Positions 9,864 through 18,906 of a stretch of 64,000 bases of DNA are shown piece after piece. The translations under genes were made by a program, and so were the position numbers. Each line of letters starts with the position of its first letter. Position 1 is the first letter of the stretch. Source of the DNA: Desulfosarcina widdelii (GTDB lineage: Bacteria > Desulfobacterota > Desulfobacteria > Desulfobacterales > Desulfosarcinaceae); assembly GCF_009688965.1 (NCBI RefSeq), contig NZ_AP021875.1, positions 3,844,001 through 3,908,000 on the forward strand, in the 5' to 3' direction. Below the pieces are notes generated by a model. That model saw nothing but the letters and a program-made list of their open reading frames with translations. It had not been told where the DNA came from and searched no databases.

Positions 9864-9956
9864 AAATCTAAGTTTGACGATCGAACAGGGTAATCTCTAT
9901 CACGGGTTTGCCCTGTTTGTTTAAGACACATCGAGAAAAAAGGAACGAATAATCTT

Positions 9957-12900
9957 ATGCTGCTCACATTCAAAACAACGCTTGCCAGCCCAAAGCCATA
10001 TAACTCCATGCTCGGTGAAAAATATCTGGCACTGCTGGAAGCCAATAAAGGCAATATTTATAGTGGATCGTTCGGCGTGTACCTGGCCAGAATGGTGGTG
10101 GTCAACAGCCAGGAACTGTATCAGCCACTGATTGACATCGATGGTGCTGATGGACTTGAGGGTCAAGACAGGACCATCAGTGCCATCACCTTCGCACAAG
10201 CAACCTTGAAAATGATTAGCGCCCTCGGTGCCACAGACCATTTCAAATTCATTGCAACCGGTGGTACCGGATTTCGAGCCGTATCCAACCTGCTCTTTAA
10301 TCGCACGGCATATCTGGCGTTCGTGGATTGGATGCGCTTCGAAATGCCACACCTGCACGATCTGAACCCTTCCACACAGATAGATTTTCCTCACCAGATG
10401 TTTGCATATAAAGGCGATCCTTTTCAAACCGAGAAAGCGCTTACAGACGGTCACAGCACCATTATTGAGAAGAATTTGCTGGCCCAATCCGCGTTTACGC
10501 TTGATGACTATTTACAGATAACCGCTGGCAGACCAGATCCCGATGAAATTATCGCGTGTGTGCAATGGCTGATCGCAGGCCCCGTCATTTCTGATCTGAA
10601 GTCGATTGGCCCGTTGGGTGAGCGCATTGAGCAGTACCAACGGATTGCAGCCGACTTCAAAGTTAATCCGTTCAGCTATATCCAGATCAGAAAGGATATG
10701 GAGCCGGTTGGATTGACCGCGATGCAGGAAATGATCGGTGAAAAAGGCCTCGTATCGAAGATTGAAAAAAGGGGAGATGCACAGGCAATCTCCTTCCGAG
10801 GGCTTCAGTGTCCGGTATGCGGTAAAACAACAGTCAATGCATGGGCATGTCCACCGAATTACCAATTGCGTTGTTTTAACATTCACTGTGACGCTCACAA
10901 CGGCATGCCATTGCATCGCTGGGCGGGAATCAAAAATCCCGGTGGCTTGTACAGATCATCGAAAAACGGTTTTGATCTTTCCGTTCCCGATCAGCATATC
11001 AGCCTCGAAGATGCCAGAGACCTGATCGTTCAGGAATTGAGCACCCGTGATGATGCCCTGATTGTCGTAACACCAGGCGCTGGGAAGACCCATGTGTCGC
11101 TGGAGGCAATCTCACAGATTGGCAATGATCATATCGTTATATACGGAGCCTTCAACAGGGATCTGCAAAACGAGGCGTATTCCAAGATCTGCGAACTGGC
11201 AGGACATAGCGATGGTTTTTATTTTTTTCAACCTCGTGAACAGACTTGTTTACGCCCCGCTGAATTAAAGAACATCACCGATAGGGGATTCTCCCCATCC
11301 GAAATTTTATGTTCCCGATGTGAGTATCGTGACACCGTCTGCGAATATTACAGCCAAAGGCGTGATTTCGGACCTGGCGTTTACTTTGTTACGTTACACA
11401 TGCTGCAATACCTTCAGGATCGAATTCCCACGCCCGATCTGATCATCCTCGATGAGAATGTCAAAGCCGGGTTGATGCTTGAAGATTCCTGTTCAGAGCT
11501 TCAAATGAAGTCCGTATTGATGGTCGTCAATGGCACGGATGCTGTCATAGTCCGGCATCTGCTCAACATCGTCCAGCAGATATCCACGAAGCTGGTCGAT
11601 ACAGGCGGCCATCCGATGATCATCAACGGTCGTAAAATGACTGACGCAAACAATCAGGAAACCACCATCATCGAGCTGCTGGCCAAGCGCATGAACATGA
11701 CCGATGAAGACATGATTGACAGCCTGAGTTCCCTCTCAAAATCGCTCGATAGCCTGTCCAGGACCAACCTGTTCCGGCAAGAAATCGATCTGAATGCCAT
11801 TACATGGATTCAGGGTCTGACCTCGCCCAGCACCCTCTCTTTCGTTCATATCGCCAAGAATGGGGATGTGAAATTCAGCATCAAACGAATTACGCGGATC
11901 GGACTTCACGACACGCCCATCAAGATCCTCGATGCCACCGGTGATGCTAATGCTTATGGCGCTTTGCTCAACAGGAAGCTGAAAACCGTTCGAGCCGATG
12001 TAACCTGGAACAGTAACCGGGTCCATATAAAGATCAACACCAGTCGCAAGACCATGCAGTTTTCCAGAGAACCGAATCTTACAAAATTGCTCATTGAAAT
12101 GCTCAGCTACACTAAATCCCAACATATCATGGTTGTCACCTATATGAAAAATGAGAAAAACGTTCTGGATATCCTGAGCAGAATCGACCCAACCAGAAAA
12201 TTCATGGGCTATCATTTCATGGGGCCTCGTGGGATTAACAGCTATCAGGGGTGTGATGCTGTACTGGCAATTGGATTGCCATATCCAAATCTGAACAGTG
12301 CCGCCCAAGATGCCTGTATTCTGTTCCCAAGAGCTAAGGATGCTGACAAACGCATGGAATGGACAGAAGCGTGCATGCAATGGGATTTTGTCCAAAGCAT
12401 TCACAGGATCAGACCTGTTCATAAATCGAGTGTGGACATCATTCTGGCTGCTAACCGATGGCCATCCATGCTCCAAACACCCGACGTTGTAATCGACAGA
12501 TCTCAAAATGCAAACTGGAAGGAGTTGGCGATACAGCGATTGAAACCGTTTGTCGAGGACTTCGGATTCTTGAATCAAGATATCGGTTTTCTGGCCAACG
12601 TATATGTAAAATCAAAAGACACTATTGCCAAGCGATTTCAAGTAAAAATATCAAGATTGATCCATGATGTGAAGGATATAATTCCCGAGCTTAAAGGCAA
12701 TCATATGACCAGCCAATTGTTTGGTTCGGAAGAGATTAGTAGCAGTGGATATACCTGCTTAAAAGATGACGATGAATTGGCTGAAAATGAGAAGATTAAG
12801 TTAATTTTGGCTTTAAAAGAATTATTAAACCAAAATTCACTTGAACATAAAAAATTATATGCTCGGTTAGTTAATCTAATCCAAAAGCAATCAATCGTAT

Positions 12901-14705
12901 GGACCAATGAGGATATAATCCTTTCCAACCCTAATCAATGGTCGGTGCTGTTGAATCACTTCAAAGAGACGAATCCTCACTTTGAGAAATTTGAAATCAA
13001 ACTTCCACATGCTCGTGGTAATGCTGTTATCGGTGTTGGAAATCCTGATCGGGTCAGGGATTTTTATGGCCATATTGATAAGCTTGGGGTTGTTGGTCGG
13101 GTAGATATTGATACGTATCAGCCAGTAGAAGCTTGCATGCAGCCTGTAAATCCGATTCCAGCCGGATTGGTATCCATCTGTATCCCCGAGGATCAGGATA
13201 CGGCATACGTTGGTGTGGGATCTGAATTTAAGGCGATACCGTTGAATGCCGCACCAGGGGAGCTTCGAGCGTGCTTTGAAGGCATCGTTGCTGGTTCTGA
13301 CATCACGATCGTTACCAACGACGGCAAGCAAGTGGCCAAGGCTTTTCTTTCTTGTGGATTGCAGAAATGCAAAATTATCGATGTCGTTATTGCGGAAAAG
13401 CTCATTGCCAATGGTGAGGTGGAGTATCGGGCCTTGTCGCTTAAAACGGTTTTCAGTCGCTATGAAATGCCGGATGGAATGGAAAAAAGTGGAGTCGTTC
13501 ATCGTCTGACTGAAATTTGGAGCAAACAAGAGCCGTTGATTCAATCGGCTGGACTGGAAACGGTCTTTGGCATCGAGACGCGGTTGATCTGGGTCACTGC
13601 TGGGATTGAAGCCGCCGGCATAGGAATCGATGTGGATACTTTGCTGCAGCTACACGATGACCTCGGCGACAAAATCGATACCCTGGCTGCTGAGTTGGAA
13701 AAGTCGATCCCGCCAGATATTCCACTCCATGATCGTGGCAAGATCCAAGAATATCTGAATTCAACCTACGCCCTAAAGCTGGCCAAAATTGATGAAGAAT
13801 CGATGCAATGGATATCGAACGCAGATGTAAGAAGACTGGTCGGTAGTCTGATTGAGTATTGGAAAGCTGGCCGTGAGCGCCGGAATGTCGAATCGTACAT
13901 GGCCATGACCGGTGATGATGATCGTGTTCGTGATTCAATCGAGCAGTTGAACACCAAAACCGGACGTTTTTATCGCCATTTGCAGACAGTTCAGAAAAAT
14001 GGGCCGATGCGGTCGTTGTTCTGTGCCAGGGATGGATACAAATTCGTCGTGGCGGATTATTCCCAACAGGAGGCCAGGATCATTGCCGGGCTTTCGATTG
14101 ATGCAGCGGCCATCGCTCTATTTGAATCGGGTAAGGACATCTATCTGGAAACGGCCAAGGCGATTGTCGGTGATCGTTTAAAAGCAAGCCGTCTACGGGC
14201 ATTGGGAAAGGAAATAGTCCTGGGATTAAACAATGGCCGGTCTGCGTATTCGATCTATGACGGGTTGGCCCGTTTGGGGTTTGGGTATGACCTGGACGAT
14301 GTTCAGGGCATGATCTTGCGATACAACATGGAATTTTCAGGGATGAAGGCATGGCGGGATGGTATTGAATCGTCGGCAGTGAATGACGGCTGCGTTTCGA
14401 CACCATTAGGAAGGCGACTCAAGGTTAATAAGGATACGAATCCCAATTCATTGATCAACTATCCGGTTCAGGGCACCGCAGCCGATGGGTTCAAGATGGC
14501 CCTGATTCGATTGGAAGATGAATTGATCGGGAAGGACGCCCGGATCGTTCATATCTTGCATGATGAGGTGATCGTCGATGCAAGGGAAGATATCGCCGCT
14601 ACTGTGGCTATGATTATTCAAGACTGCATGGAACAGGCATTCAAGGGCATATTACCGGAAGTGCCAATGGTTGTGGAGCCTGTGGTTCGGGATTCATGGG
14701 AATGA
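9957..14705 (+). CDS. Primase-like / Rad3-like helicase / family A DNA polymerase fusion
   Basis: A single 1582-residue protein with three recognisable parts. Residues 1-250 resemble an archaeo-eukaryotic primase-polymerase: D60-x-D62 and a TGGTGFR motif (101-107, Arg where His is usual). A zinc ribbon follows (C285, C288, C306, C311). Residues 350-850 form a Rad3/DinG-type helicase: Walker A TPGAGKTH (372-379), four Cys placed like an XPD iron-sulfur cluster (C431, C452, C455, C462), Walker B LDEN (498-501), and late motifs GPRGINSY and QSIHRIRP. Residues about 1040-1200 look like a degenerate 3'-5' exonuclease domain (VDIDT without the usual Glu). Residues 1200-1582 are a family A polymerase: motif A DYSQQEAR (near 1366), motif B R-x3-K-x4-G-x3-G (near 1413), motif C HDEV (near 1534). 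It should prime, unwind and copy the element. Confidence 0.85.
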   Translation: MLLTFKTTLASPKPYNSMLGEKYLALLEANKGNIYSGSFGVYLARMVVVNSQELYQPLIDIDGADGLEGQDRTISAITFAQATLKMISALGATDHFKFIATGGTGFRAVSNLLFNRTAYLAFVDWMRFEMPHLHDLNPSTQIDFPHQMFAYKGDPFQTEKALTDGHSTIIEKNLLAQSAFTLDDYLQITAGRPDPDEIIACVQWLIAGPVISDLKSIGPLGERIEQYQRIAADFKVNPFSYIQIRKDMEPVGLTAMQEMIGEKGLVSKIEKRGDAQAISFRGLQCPVCGKTTVNAWACPPNYQLRCFNIHCDAHNGMPLHRWAGIKNPGGLYRSSKNGFDLSVPDQHISLEDARDLIVQELSTRDDALIVVTPGAGKTHVSLEAISQIGNDHIVIYGAFNRDLQNEAYSKICELAGHSDGFYFFQPREQTCLRPAELKNITDRGFSPSEILCSRCEYRDTVCEYYSQRRDFGPGVYFVTLHMLQYLQDRIPTPDLIILDENVKAGLMLEDSCSELQMKSVLMVVNGTDAVIVRHLLNIVQQISTKLVDTGGHPMIINGRKMTDANNQETTIIELLAKRMNMTDEDMIDSLSSLSKSLDSLSRTNLFRQEIDLNAITWIQGLTSPSTLSFVHIAKNGDVKFSIKRITRIGLHDTPIKILDATGDANAYGALLNRKLKTVRADVTWNSNRVHIKINTSRKTMQFSREPNLTKLLIEMLSYTKSQHIMVVTYMKNEKNVLDILSRIDPTRKFMGYHFMGPRGINSYQGCDAVLAIGLPYPNLNSAAQDACILFPRAKDADKRMEWTEACMQWDFVQSIHRIRPVHKSSVDIILAANRWPSMLQTPDVVIDRSQNANWKELAIQRLKPFVEDFGFLNQDIGFLANVYVKSKDTIAKRFQVKISRLIHDVKDIIPELKGNHMTSQLFGSEEISSSGYTCLKDDDELAENEKIKLILALKELLNQNSLEHKKLYARLVNLIQKQSIVWTNEDIILSNPNQWSVLLNHFKETNPHFEKFEIKLPHARGNAVIGVGNPDRVRDFYGHIDKLGVVGRVDIDTYQPVEACMQPVNPIPAGLVSICIPEDQDTAYVGVGSEFKAIPLNAAPGELRACFEGIVAGSDITIVTNDGKQVAKAFLSCGLQKCKIIDVVIAEKLIANGEVEYRALSLKTVFSRYEMPDGMEKSGVVHRLTEIWSKQEPLIQSAGLETVFGIETRLIWVTAGIEAAGIGIDVDTLLQLHDDLGDKIDTLAAELEKSIPPDIPLHDRGKIQEYLNSTYALKLAKIDEESMQWISNADVRRLVGSLIEYWKAGRERRNVESYMAMTGDDDRVRDSIEQLNTKTGRFYRHLQTVQKNGPMRSLFCARDGYKFVVADYSQQEARIIAGLSIDAAAIALFESGKDIYLETAKAIVGDRLKASRLRALGKEIVLGLNNGRSAYSIYDGLARLGFGYDLDDVQGMILRYNMEFSGMKAWRDGIESSAVNDGCVSTPLGRRLKVNKDTNPNSLINYPVQGTAADGFKMALIRLEDELIGKDARIVHILHDEVIVDAREDIAATVAMIIQDCMEQAFKGILPEVPMVVEPVVRDSWE

Positions 14706-14885
14706 CTATACCTCGAACACCACACCGACAGCCTATTCCCACTTGAAAGGTAATTCTATAGTATTTCGATAAGTTACCGATACCAATCTATGGATAAATG
14801 TCATTCTTAATAAATAGAGCATTACACTGCCAATCATACAATTAATTGGTGGTGCAAAAAATATAGAAACAGGAGGACAGCATAA

Positions 14886-16487
14886 ATGGATGATACTGAA
14901 TTAAGTGTGAAATCAAGTTCAACTGGTTCCGAGGAAACAGATATAAAGGAAATGCTGGACGGCATTTTAGAGACAAAGCCAGCGCAGCCTTTGCGCCCTG
15001 ATAAGATTGAGAATCCCGACCCAGCGGAAGAACAAATCGTCAATGAGGCTTACGAGCATTTAAAGGGAATTTTTCTCCGGAATTTTCACAACGCAATGGT
15101 CGAAGCGGGAAGGTATATCATCGACAACTTCTATGGAGGGGACTCAAAGGCAGCCTTTGCTAAAAATAAGGGCAAAGACCAGCCGCCGAATCTGAAAGCC
15201 CTGATCGATAAGATCAGGCAAGCACCGACAGCAGACGAAAGTGGTGTGCCATCGATTGGTTGGTTTTACAACGCAGTAAATTTGGCAGCCCACGAAGATA
15301 TTTGTGCGCAGCAGGGATTACAAACGTTTGTAATGCTTGGCCACAGCCATAAACTACAACTGCTCCATATCCCAAAATTGAAGTCATTTCAGTCAGATGA
15401 ATTCGAAGAAGCCGTTGCGTCCGCATTTGTAGAAAAGGAACGGCTGGCTAAATATGCCTTCGACAATTCTCTATCTGTTCGAGATTTCAAAAATTATATA
15501 AAGGAGCAGCACCCCTCGGAGGGCATTGATCTGGCCGTTTTGCCTCCGAAAGCTGAGTTGCGAAAAATTGAATCGAAAGAATTGGTTAGGCTCTGGAACA
15601 TGGCCAAGGCAAAATATGAAAATGGCCACCGGCAGGTAAGTTTATCCAAAGATGCAATGCAAAGGCTTGAAATCGTATTGGCAGAAACTGGAAGTAAACA
15701 AGGTACTGGAAAAGGACGCTTCCAAGATTGGACCAACCCAAAAAACAACGTAAACATTTGTACTGGTTGTAAAAACGATTGTGCTTACTGTTACATGAAG
15801 ACAATGAACGTAGGTAGAACCACCAAGAAGCAACCGGCAGACTGGCACAATTGGGAACTTCGCCAAAAGGATGTAGACGCCAAACAGCGATTGAGGGATG
15901 GCCTTGTCGGATTCCCTTCCTCACATGACATCTTTCCTGAAATTCTGGATACCTATCTTTTCGTTTTGGGAAAGCTGCTTCGCGCAGGAAATGAAGTCCT
16001 AATTGTAAGTAAGCCCAGATTTGATTGCATTCAGGCAATATGCGAAGCCGGCCGGTTTTTCACAGACAGAATTATTTTCAGATTCACTATCGGGGCAATG
16101 GATGATGCGGTTTTAAAAATTTTTGAGCCTGATGCCCCGAGCTTCGAAGAACGCAAGGCAAGTTTGCAATACGCATACGAGGCAGGATTCCGAACGTCGG
16201 TAAGCATGGAACCGATGCTTGATACAGCCCACATTGATCAATTGATTGGGGAGCTTCACCCGTTTGTCAATACAGACATCTGGCTTGGAACCATGAACCA
16301 TACAAATGTCATAAAAAAATGGGCGGACGAAAATCTGTTGAAGGAATTAGTCCGGATAGAAGAAAATCAGTCACCGGAAATTCTCACTTCCATCTTTAAC
16401 AAATTCAAAAATGACTTGAAAATCAAGTGGAAAACGGATGCGTTCAAATTTATAGAAACCGCGCTCAAGCAAGCGAAACAAGGTTGA
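14886..16487 (+). CDS. Radical-SAM protein with an N-terminal extension
   Basis: The C-terminal half (about residues 275-533) is a radical-SAM barrel: C295-x3-C299-x2-C302 binds the 4Fe-4S cluster that cleaves S-adenosylmethionine, with an extra C292. After it come strands VLIVSKPRF and TSVSMEPMLD typical of the spore-photoproduct-lyase and phage Gp37/Gp68-like (DUF5131) groups. The first 270 residues are helical and have no Cys cluster; they resemble DNA-binding or phage accessory regions but I cannot name the domain. The ATG follows a good ribosome site (aggaggacag). It is the last gene of the block that starts at 6710. It may repair or alter bases in the element's DNA, which would fit the transglycosylase upstream; this is inference. 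Confidence 0.75.
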   Translation: MDDTELSVKSSSTGSEETDIKEMLDGILETKPAQPLRPDKIENPDPAEEQIVNEAYEHLKGIFLRNFHNAMVEAGRYIIDNFYGGDSKAAFAKNKGKDQPPNLKALIDKIRQAPTADESGVPSIGWFYNAVNLAAHEDICAQQGLQTFVMLGHSHKLQLLHIPKLKSFQSDEFEEAVASAFVEKERLAKYAFDNSLSVRDFKNYIKEQHPSEGIDLAVLPPKAELRKIESKELVRLWNMAKAKYENGHRQVSLSKDAMQRLEIVLAETGSKQGTGKGRFQDWTNPKNNVNICTGCKNDCAYCYMKTMNVGRTTKKQPADWHNWELRQKDVDAKQRLRDGLVGFPSSHDIFPEILDTYLFVLGKLLRAGNEVLIVSKPRFDCIQAICEAGRFFTDRIIFRFTIGAMDDAVLKIFEPDAPSFEERKASLQYAYEAGFRTSVSMEPMLDTAHIDQLIGELHPFVNTDIWLGTMNHTNVIKKWADENLLKELVRIEENQSPEILTSIFNKFKNDLKIKWKTDAFKFIETALKQAKQG

Positions 16488-16899
16488 GAACTGCAACACC
16501 GCAAATTATATCCGCACAGATCCCGTTTTTTTGCTCAGTAAGCCCGCGATTCTTATCGCTGGAATTTTGATTTTGGGTTGAAGTTCCGGAATACGTCGTG
16601 AGTCCTTGATTCAGCGTTGAACAACCCTTCCCCTGATACTGGCTAAGTCCATTTTTAAAACATAACCCAAGGTAGCAAACAAAAGAGGGTGTCCATTATC
16701 AGGGCCGCATCACATTAAGCCTCCCGTGAGTGTCGTTTGGATGAACTGGTGTAAAGCGCGCGGATATAGAAAAACAACGCAATCCGCCAACGACATCTAC
16801 AGATTATAGACGGTTTCCGGATACAGTTCATTTTCGCACTGAAAACAAAAATCGATTTTACTTAGCACCAAAAAATTTTTAGCAAGGAGAAATTCTCAA
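16488..16899. other. Intergenic region without a recognised gene
   Basis: These 412 bases hold no open frame I can support. No clear terminator with a T run follows the radical-SAM stop. A ribosome site (aaggagaa) precedes the ATG at 16900. Confidence 0.4.
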
Positions 16900-17223
16900 A
16901 TGCACAACACCTATACATTAACAAGCAAGACCTACATCGACCTGGACCAACCAGAGATTTATCAGCGGTTCATGCAGGAATATTTGGAGTTGCTTCGGTC
17001 AAAGCTCCAACAATACAAGATCATGGATCAAAATGGCGATTTACGCGAGATTCGATATTCATGCGGCCAGGATCATGACCCTCGAAACCCGAACTGGAAG
17101 CCATTTCAATATCTTGAGCAGATTTGTCGTAAATATGGATACGATGACATGGAAGCGCGGGATGTAATTGAAGATCAGATTGGTCGGCGATTGGTCTGTG
17201 AGTGTCTGTTGTTTGATGGATAG
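16900..17223 (+). CDS. Small hypothetical protein, paralogue A of a flanking pair
   Basis: A 107-residue protein of unknown function. After a Thr/Tyr-rich start it has an IDLDQPEIYQ motif, a helical region (EYLELLRSKLQ), a RYSCGQDHD motif and a C-terminal CECLLF. It is closely related to the gene at 19990-20298, about 75 percent identical by eye over 95 residues. The two copies bracket a 2.7-kb cargo block in the same orientation. The conserved Cys/His set (SCG, HD, CRK, CEC) hints at a metal site, but the first C in CRK is the only one kept in both along with the SCG and CEC pairs. A ribosome site (aaggag) supports the start. Confidence 0.65.
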   Translation: MHNTYTLTSKTYIDLDQPEIYQRFMQEYLELLRSKLQQYKIMDQNGDLREIRYSCGQDHDPRNPNWKPFQYLEQICRKYGYDDMEARDVIEDQIGRRLVCECLLFDG

Positions 17224-17286
17224 ATTCTGGGGCATGTAAAAGGATATCCGTAATATGATATCAAGAGCACATCCCTTAATAAACGA

Positions 17287-18168
17287 TTATGAAGCGGTTA
17301 TCAATTCAGTGAGAAACATGATCCCGTCTTCAACACGCTTCTTGATAGCGGATAATTGGCGAAAATCGAAAGTCCCCGCCGATCCGTGCGTACCGTCATT
17401 GAAGACGCGAAAAAGCTGTAAGATGTTTTCGATGTCCTGTTCTACAAAATCTTCAAGGGATTCTTCAATCATACCTTTTCGATGCAGAAAATATCTTATC
17501 TTTGCCCGCCTTGTTGGCCTACCGTGTTCCGTCCTATCACAATCTGGGATAAGGCTGATAACCGATGCGTCTGGGGCCTTGATCACAAGTAGTTGGGTGA
17601 AGATTTCACGTGCACTCGTGCAAAAATGGCGGGCGGCATCCGGATTCGTGGGGTTTAGGGCAAAGACTGCTCCTTTCCAACGGTTATCCAGATCAACCGA
17701 GATATTCCGCAATTGATCACCCAGTGCCGCATCTTGAAGCCCGTCAACTTGCTCGTCTGCTTCGGGTTCCATTCCGGAGAGTCGATTGGCAACTGTGACG
17801 CTGTTTGCCGTTTCACGCTCAGAAAGATCAAGAATCCTATTGTACATCGGGCCAATCTGATTTGAATCCGCAAGATGCTCCAGCCGCGTGTAAGTTTGGT
17901 GGAGAGTTTCCACTGATGTTCGATAAACGACAAACCGGGTCGTTTGATGATTACTTAAGCGTGCCAGTTCATTTCGAAGACGCTGTTGATTTGCTTTTAC
18001 CCGTGAGTTGTGCTGACGTACAGCTTGGTTATATTTATTGACAGCCTGATTGACCTTTTGATTATGCTGCCTCACAAGCCGATTGTAGTCATCGATGGCT
18101 CGTTTTCGTTTTTGCTGGATTTGTCGCAATTTGCTTCGGAATTGTGCGATGGATATTCGCTGAACCAT
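17287..18168 (-). CDS. Coiled-coil protein with a HEPN/pPIWI-associated-nuclease-like C-terminus
   Basis: A 293-residue protein. Residues 1-75 form a basic coiled coil with a repeating pattern (YNRLVRQHN, YNQAVRQHN). The C-terminal 120 residues contain DAARHFCTSAREIF and a late FNDGTHGSAGTF, a conserved helical domain I recall from predicted pPIWI-associating nucleases and HEPN-like RNases in defence islands; this recollection is weak. The stop-proximal helix is complete. It is encoded opposite to the paralogous genes on either side, alone on its strand except for the XRE regulator upstream. It may be a defence or toxin-like cargo gene. No signal peptide is present, so it should act in the cytoplasm. 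Confidence 0.6.
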   Translation of the reverse strand: MVQRISIAQFRSKLRQIQQKRKRAIDDYNRLVRQHNQKVNQAVNKYNQAVRQHNSRVKANQQRLRNELARLSNHQTTRFVVYRTSVETLHQTYTRLEHLADSNQIGPMYNRILDLSERETANSVTVANRLSGMEPEADEQVDGLQDAALGDQLRNISVDLDNRWKGAVFALNPTNPDAARHFCTSAREIFTQLLVIKAPDASVISLIPDCDRTEHGRPTRRAKIRYFLHRKGMIEESLEDFVEQDIENILQLFRVFNDGTHGSAGTFDFRQLSAIKKRVEDGIMFLTELITAS

Positions 18169-18408
18169 GTATCCCCCTTAGAGCCCGCACTAACTTTCAG
18201 GTCAATTTGCCCCGTCGAGAGCGAAGACCTTTTGGAAAAAAGGCATCGTTGAATCCAGATTCTCAATAGGATAGTGTGGCTGTCAACATAATTATGTTAC
18301 TGAAAGTCAGGGAAGGTATTGGTTTGAAAATCAGAGGACACGTTTGCCATTCCGTATTGACGTCCACAGTTTGAAAATGGCCTATAATTGGACAACATTA
18401 GCCTGGCG

Positions 18409-18741
18409 TTATAACAACTCTTCAAGGAACAACCGCAATTTTTTTATCTTCGCGTCGCTTTTTTGTCTGAATAGCCGTGCTATTTCCATGGTTACTGCTT
18501 CCCTGTCTTCAGAAACCTTATCCCCTTCCAGAAATGAAAAAATATCAACCGGTGTCATTTCGAATATATCACACAATTTCAGCAGAGTGCTTAAGGTCAA
18601 ATTGACCAGCCCCCGTTCGATCTTCCCATAATATCTGTAGTTAATCCCCAGCTGCTCCACATCCTCCTGCCGCAGCCCGTTGGCTAACCGTGCCTGCTTA
18701 AACCGCAATCCCAATCTCTTTTTTACATCTTCAGGGTCCAT
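18409..18741 (-). CDS. XRE-family helix-turn-helix regulator
   Basis: A 110-residue cytoplasmic protein. Residues 10-66 form the classic Cro/C1 helix-turn-helix (LGLRFKQARLANGLRQEDVEQ is the first half; the recognition helix contains YYGKIERG), ending with TPVDIFSFL. The last 40 residues are a helical tail that may serve dimerisation. The ATG follows a good ribosome site (ggagga). Such proteins repress nearby mobile-element or toxin genes. It is encoded upstream of the coiled-coil gene on the same strand with a 240-base gap, and divergent from the secreted-protein gene, so it could control either. Confidence 0.88.
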   Translation of the reverse strand: MDPEDVKKRLGLRFKQARLANGLRQEDVEQLGINYRYYGKIERGLVNLTLSTLLKLCDIFEMTPVDIFSFLEGDKVSEDREAVTMEIARLFRQKSDAKIKKLRLFLEELL

Positions 18742-18906
18742 TTGTCTCCTCCATGGCTATTTATAAATGAAGGTGACTGGACCTTACAGGCTCATATAAG
18801 TAGTAAAATTATTGTAAATAATCCTTAAAGGTAGTATCTCTGCAGGTAGGAATATCGCTGGGTTGCTGACCTTAATTGATAGTTGTAAATGAACAAGGAG
18901 GGTTAA

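Noticed and set aside
12458..13544. Several minus-strand frames inside the large polymerase gene, one of 217 codons
   Set aside because: They are shadows of the 1582-residue protein and lack ribosome sites and recognisable domains.
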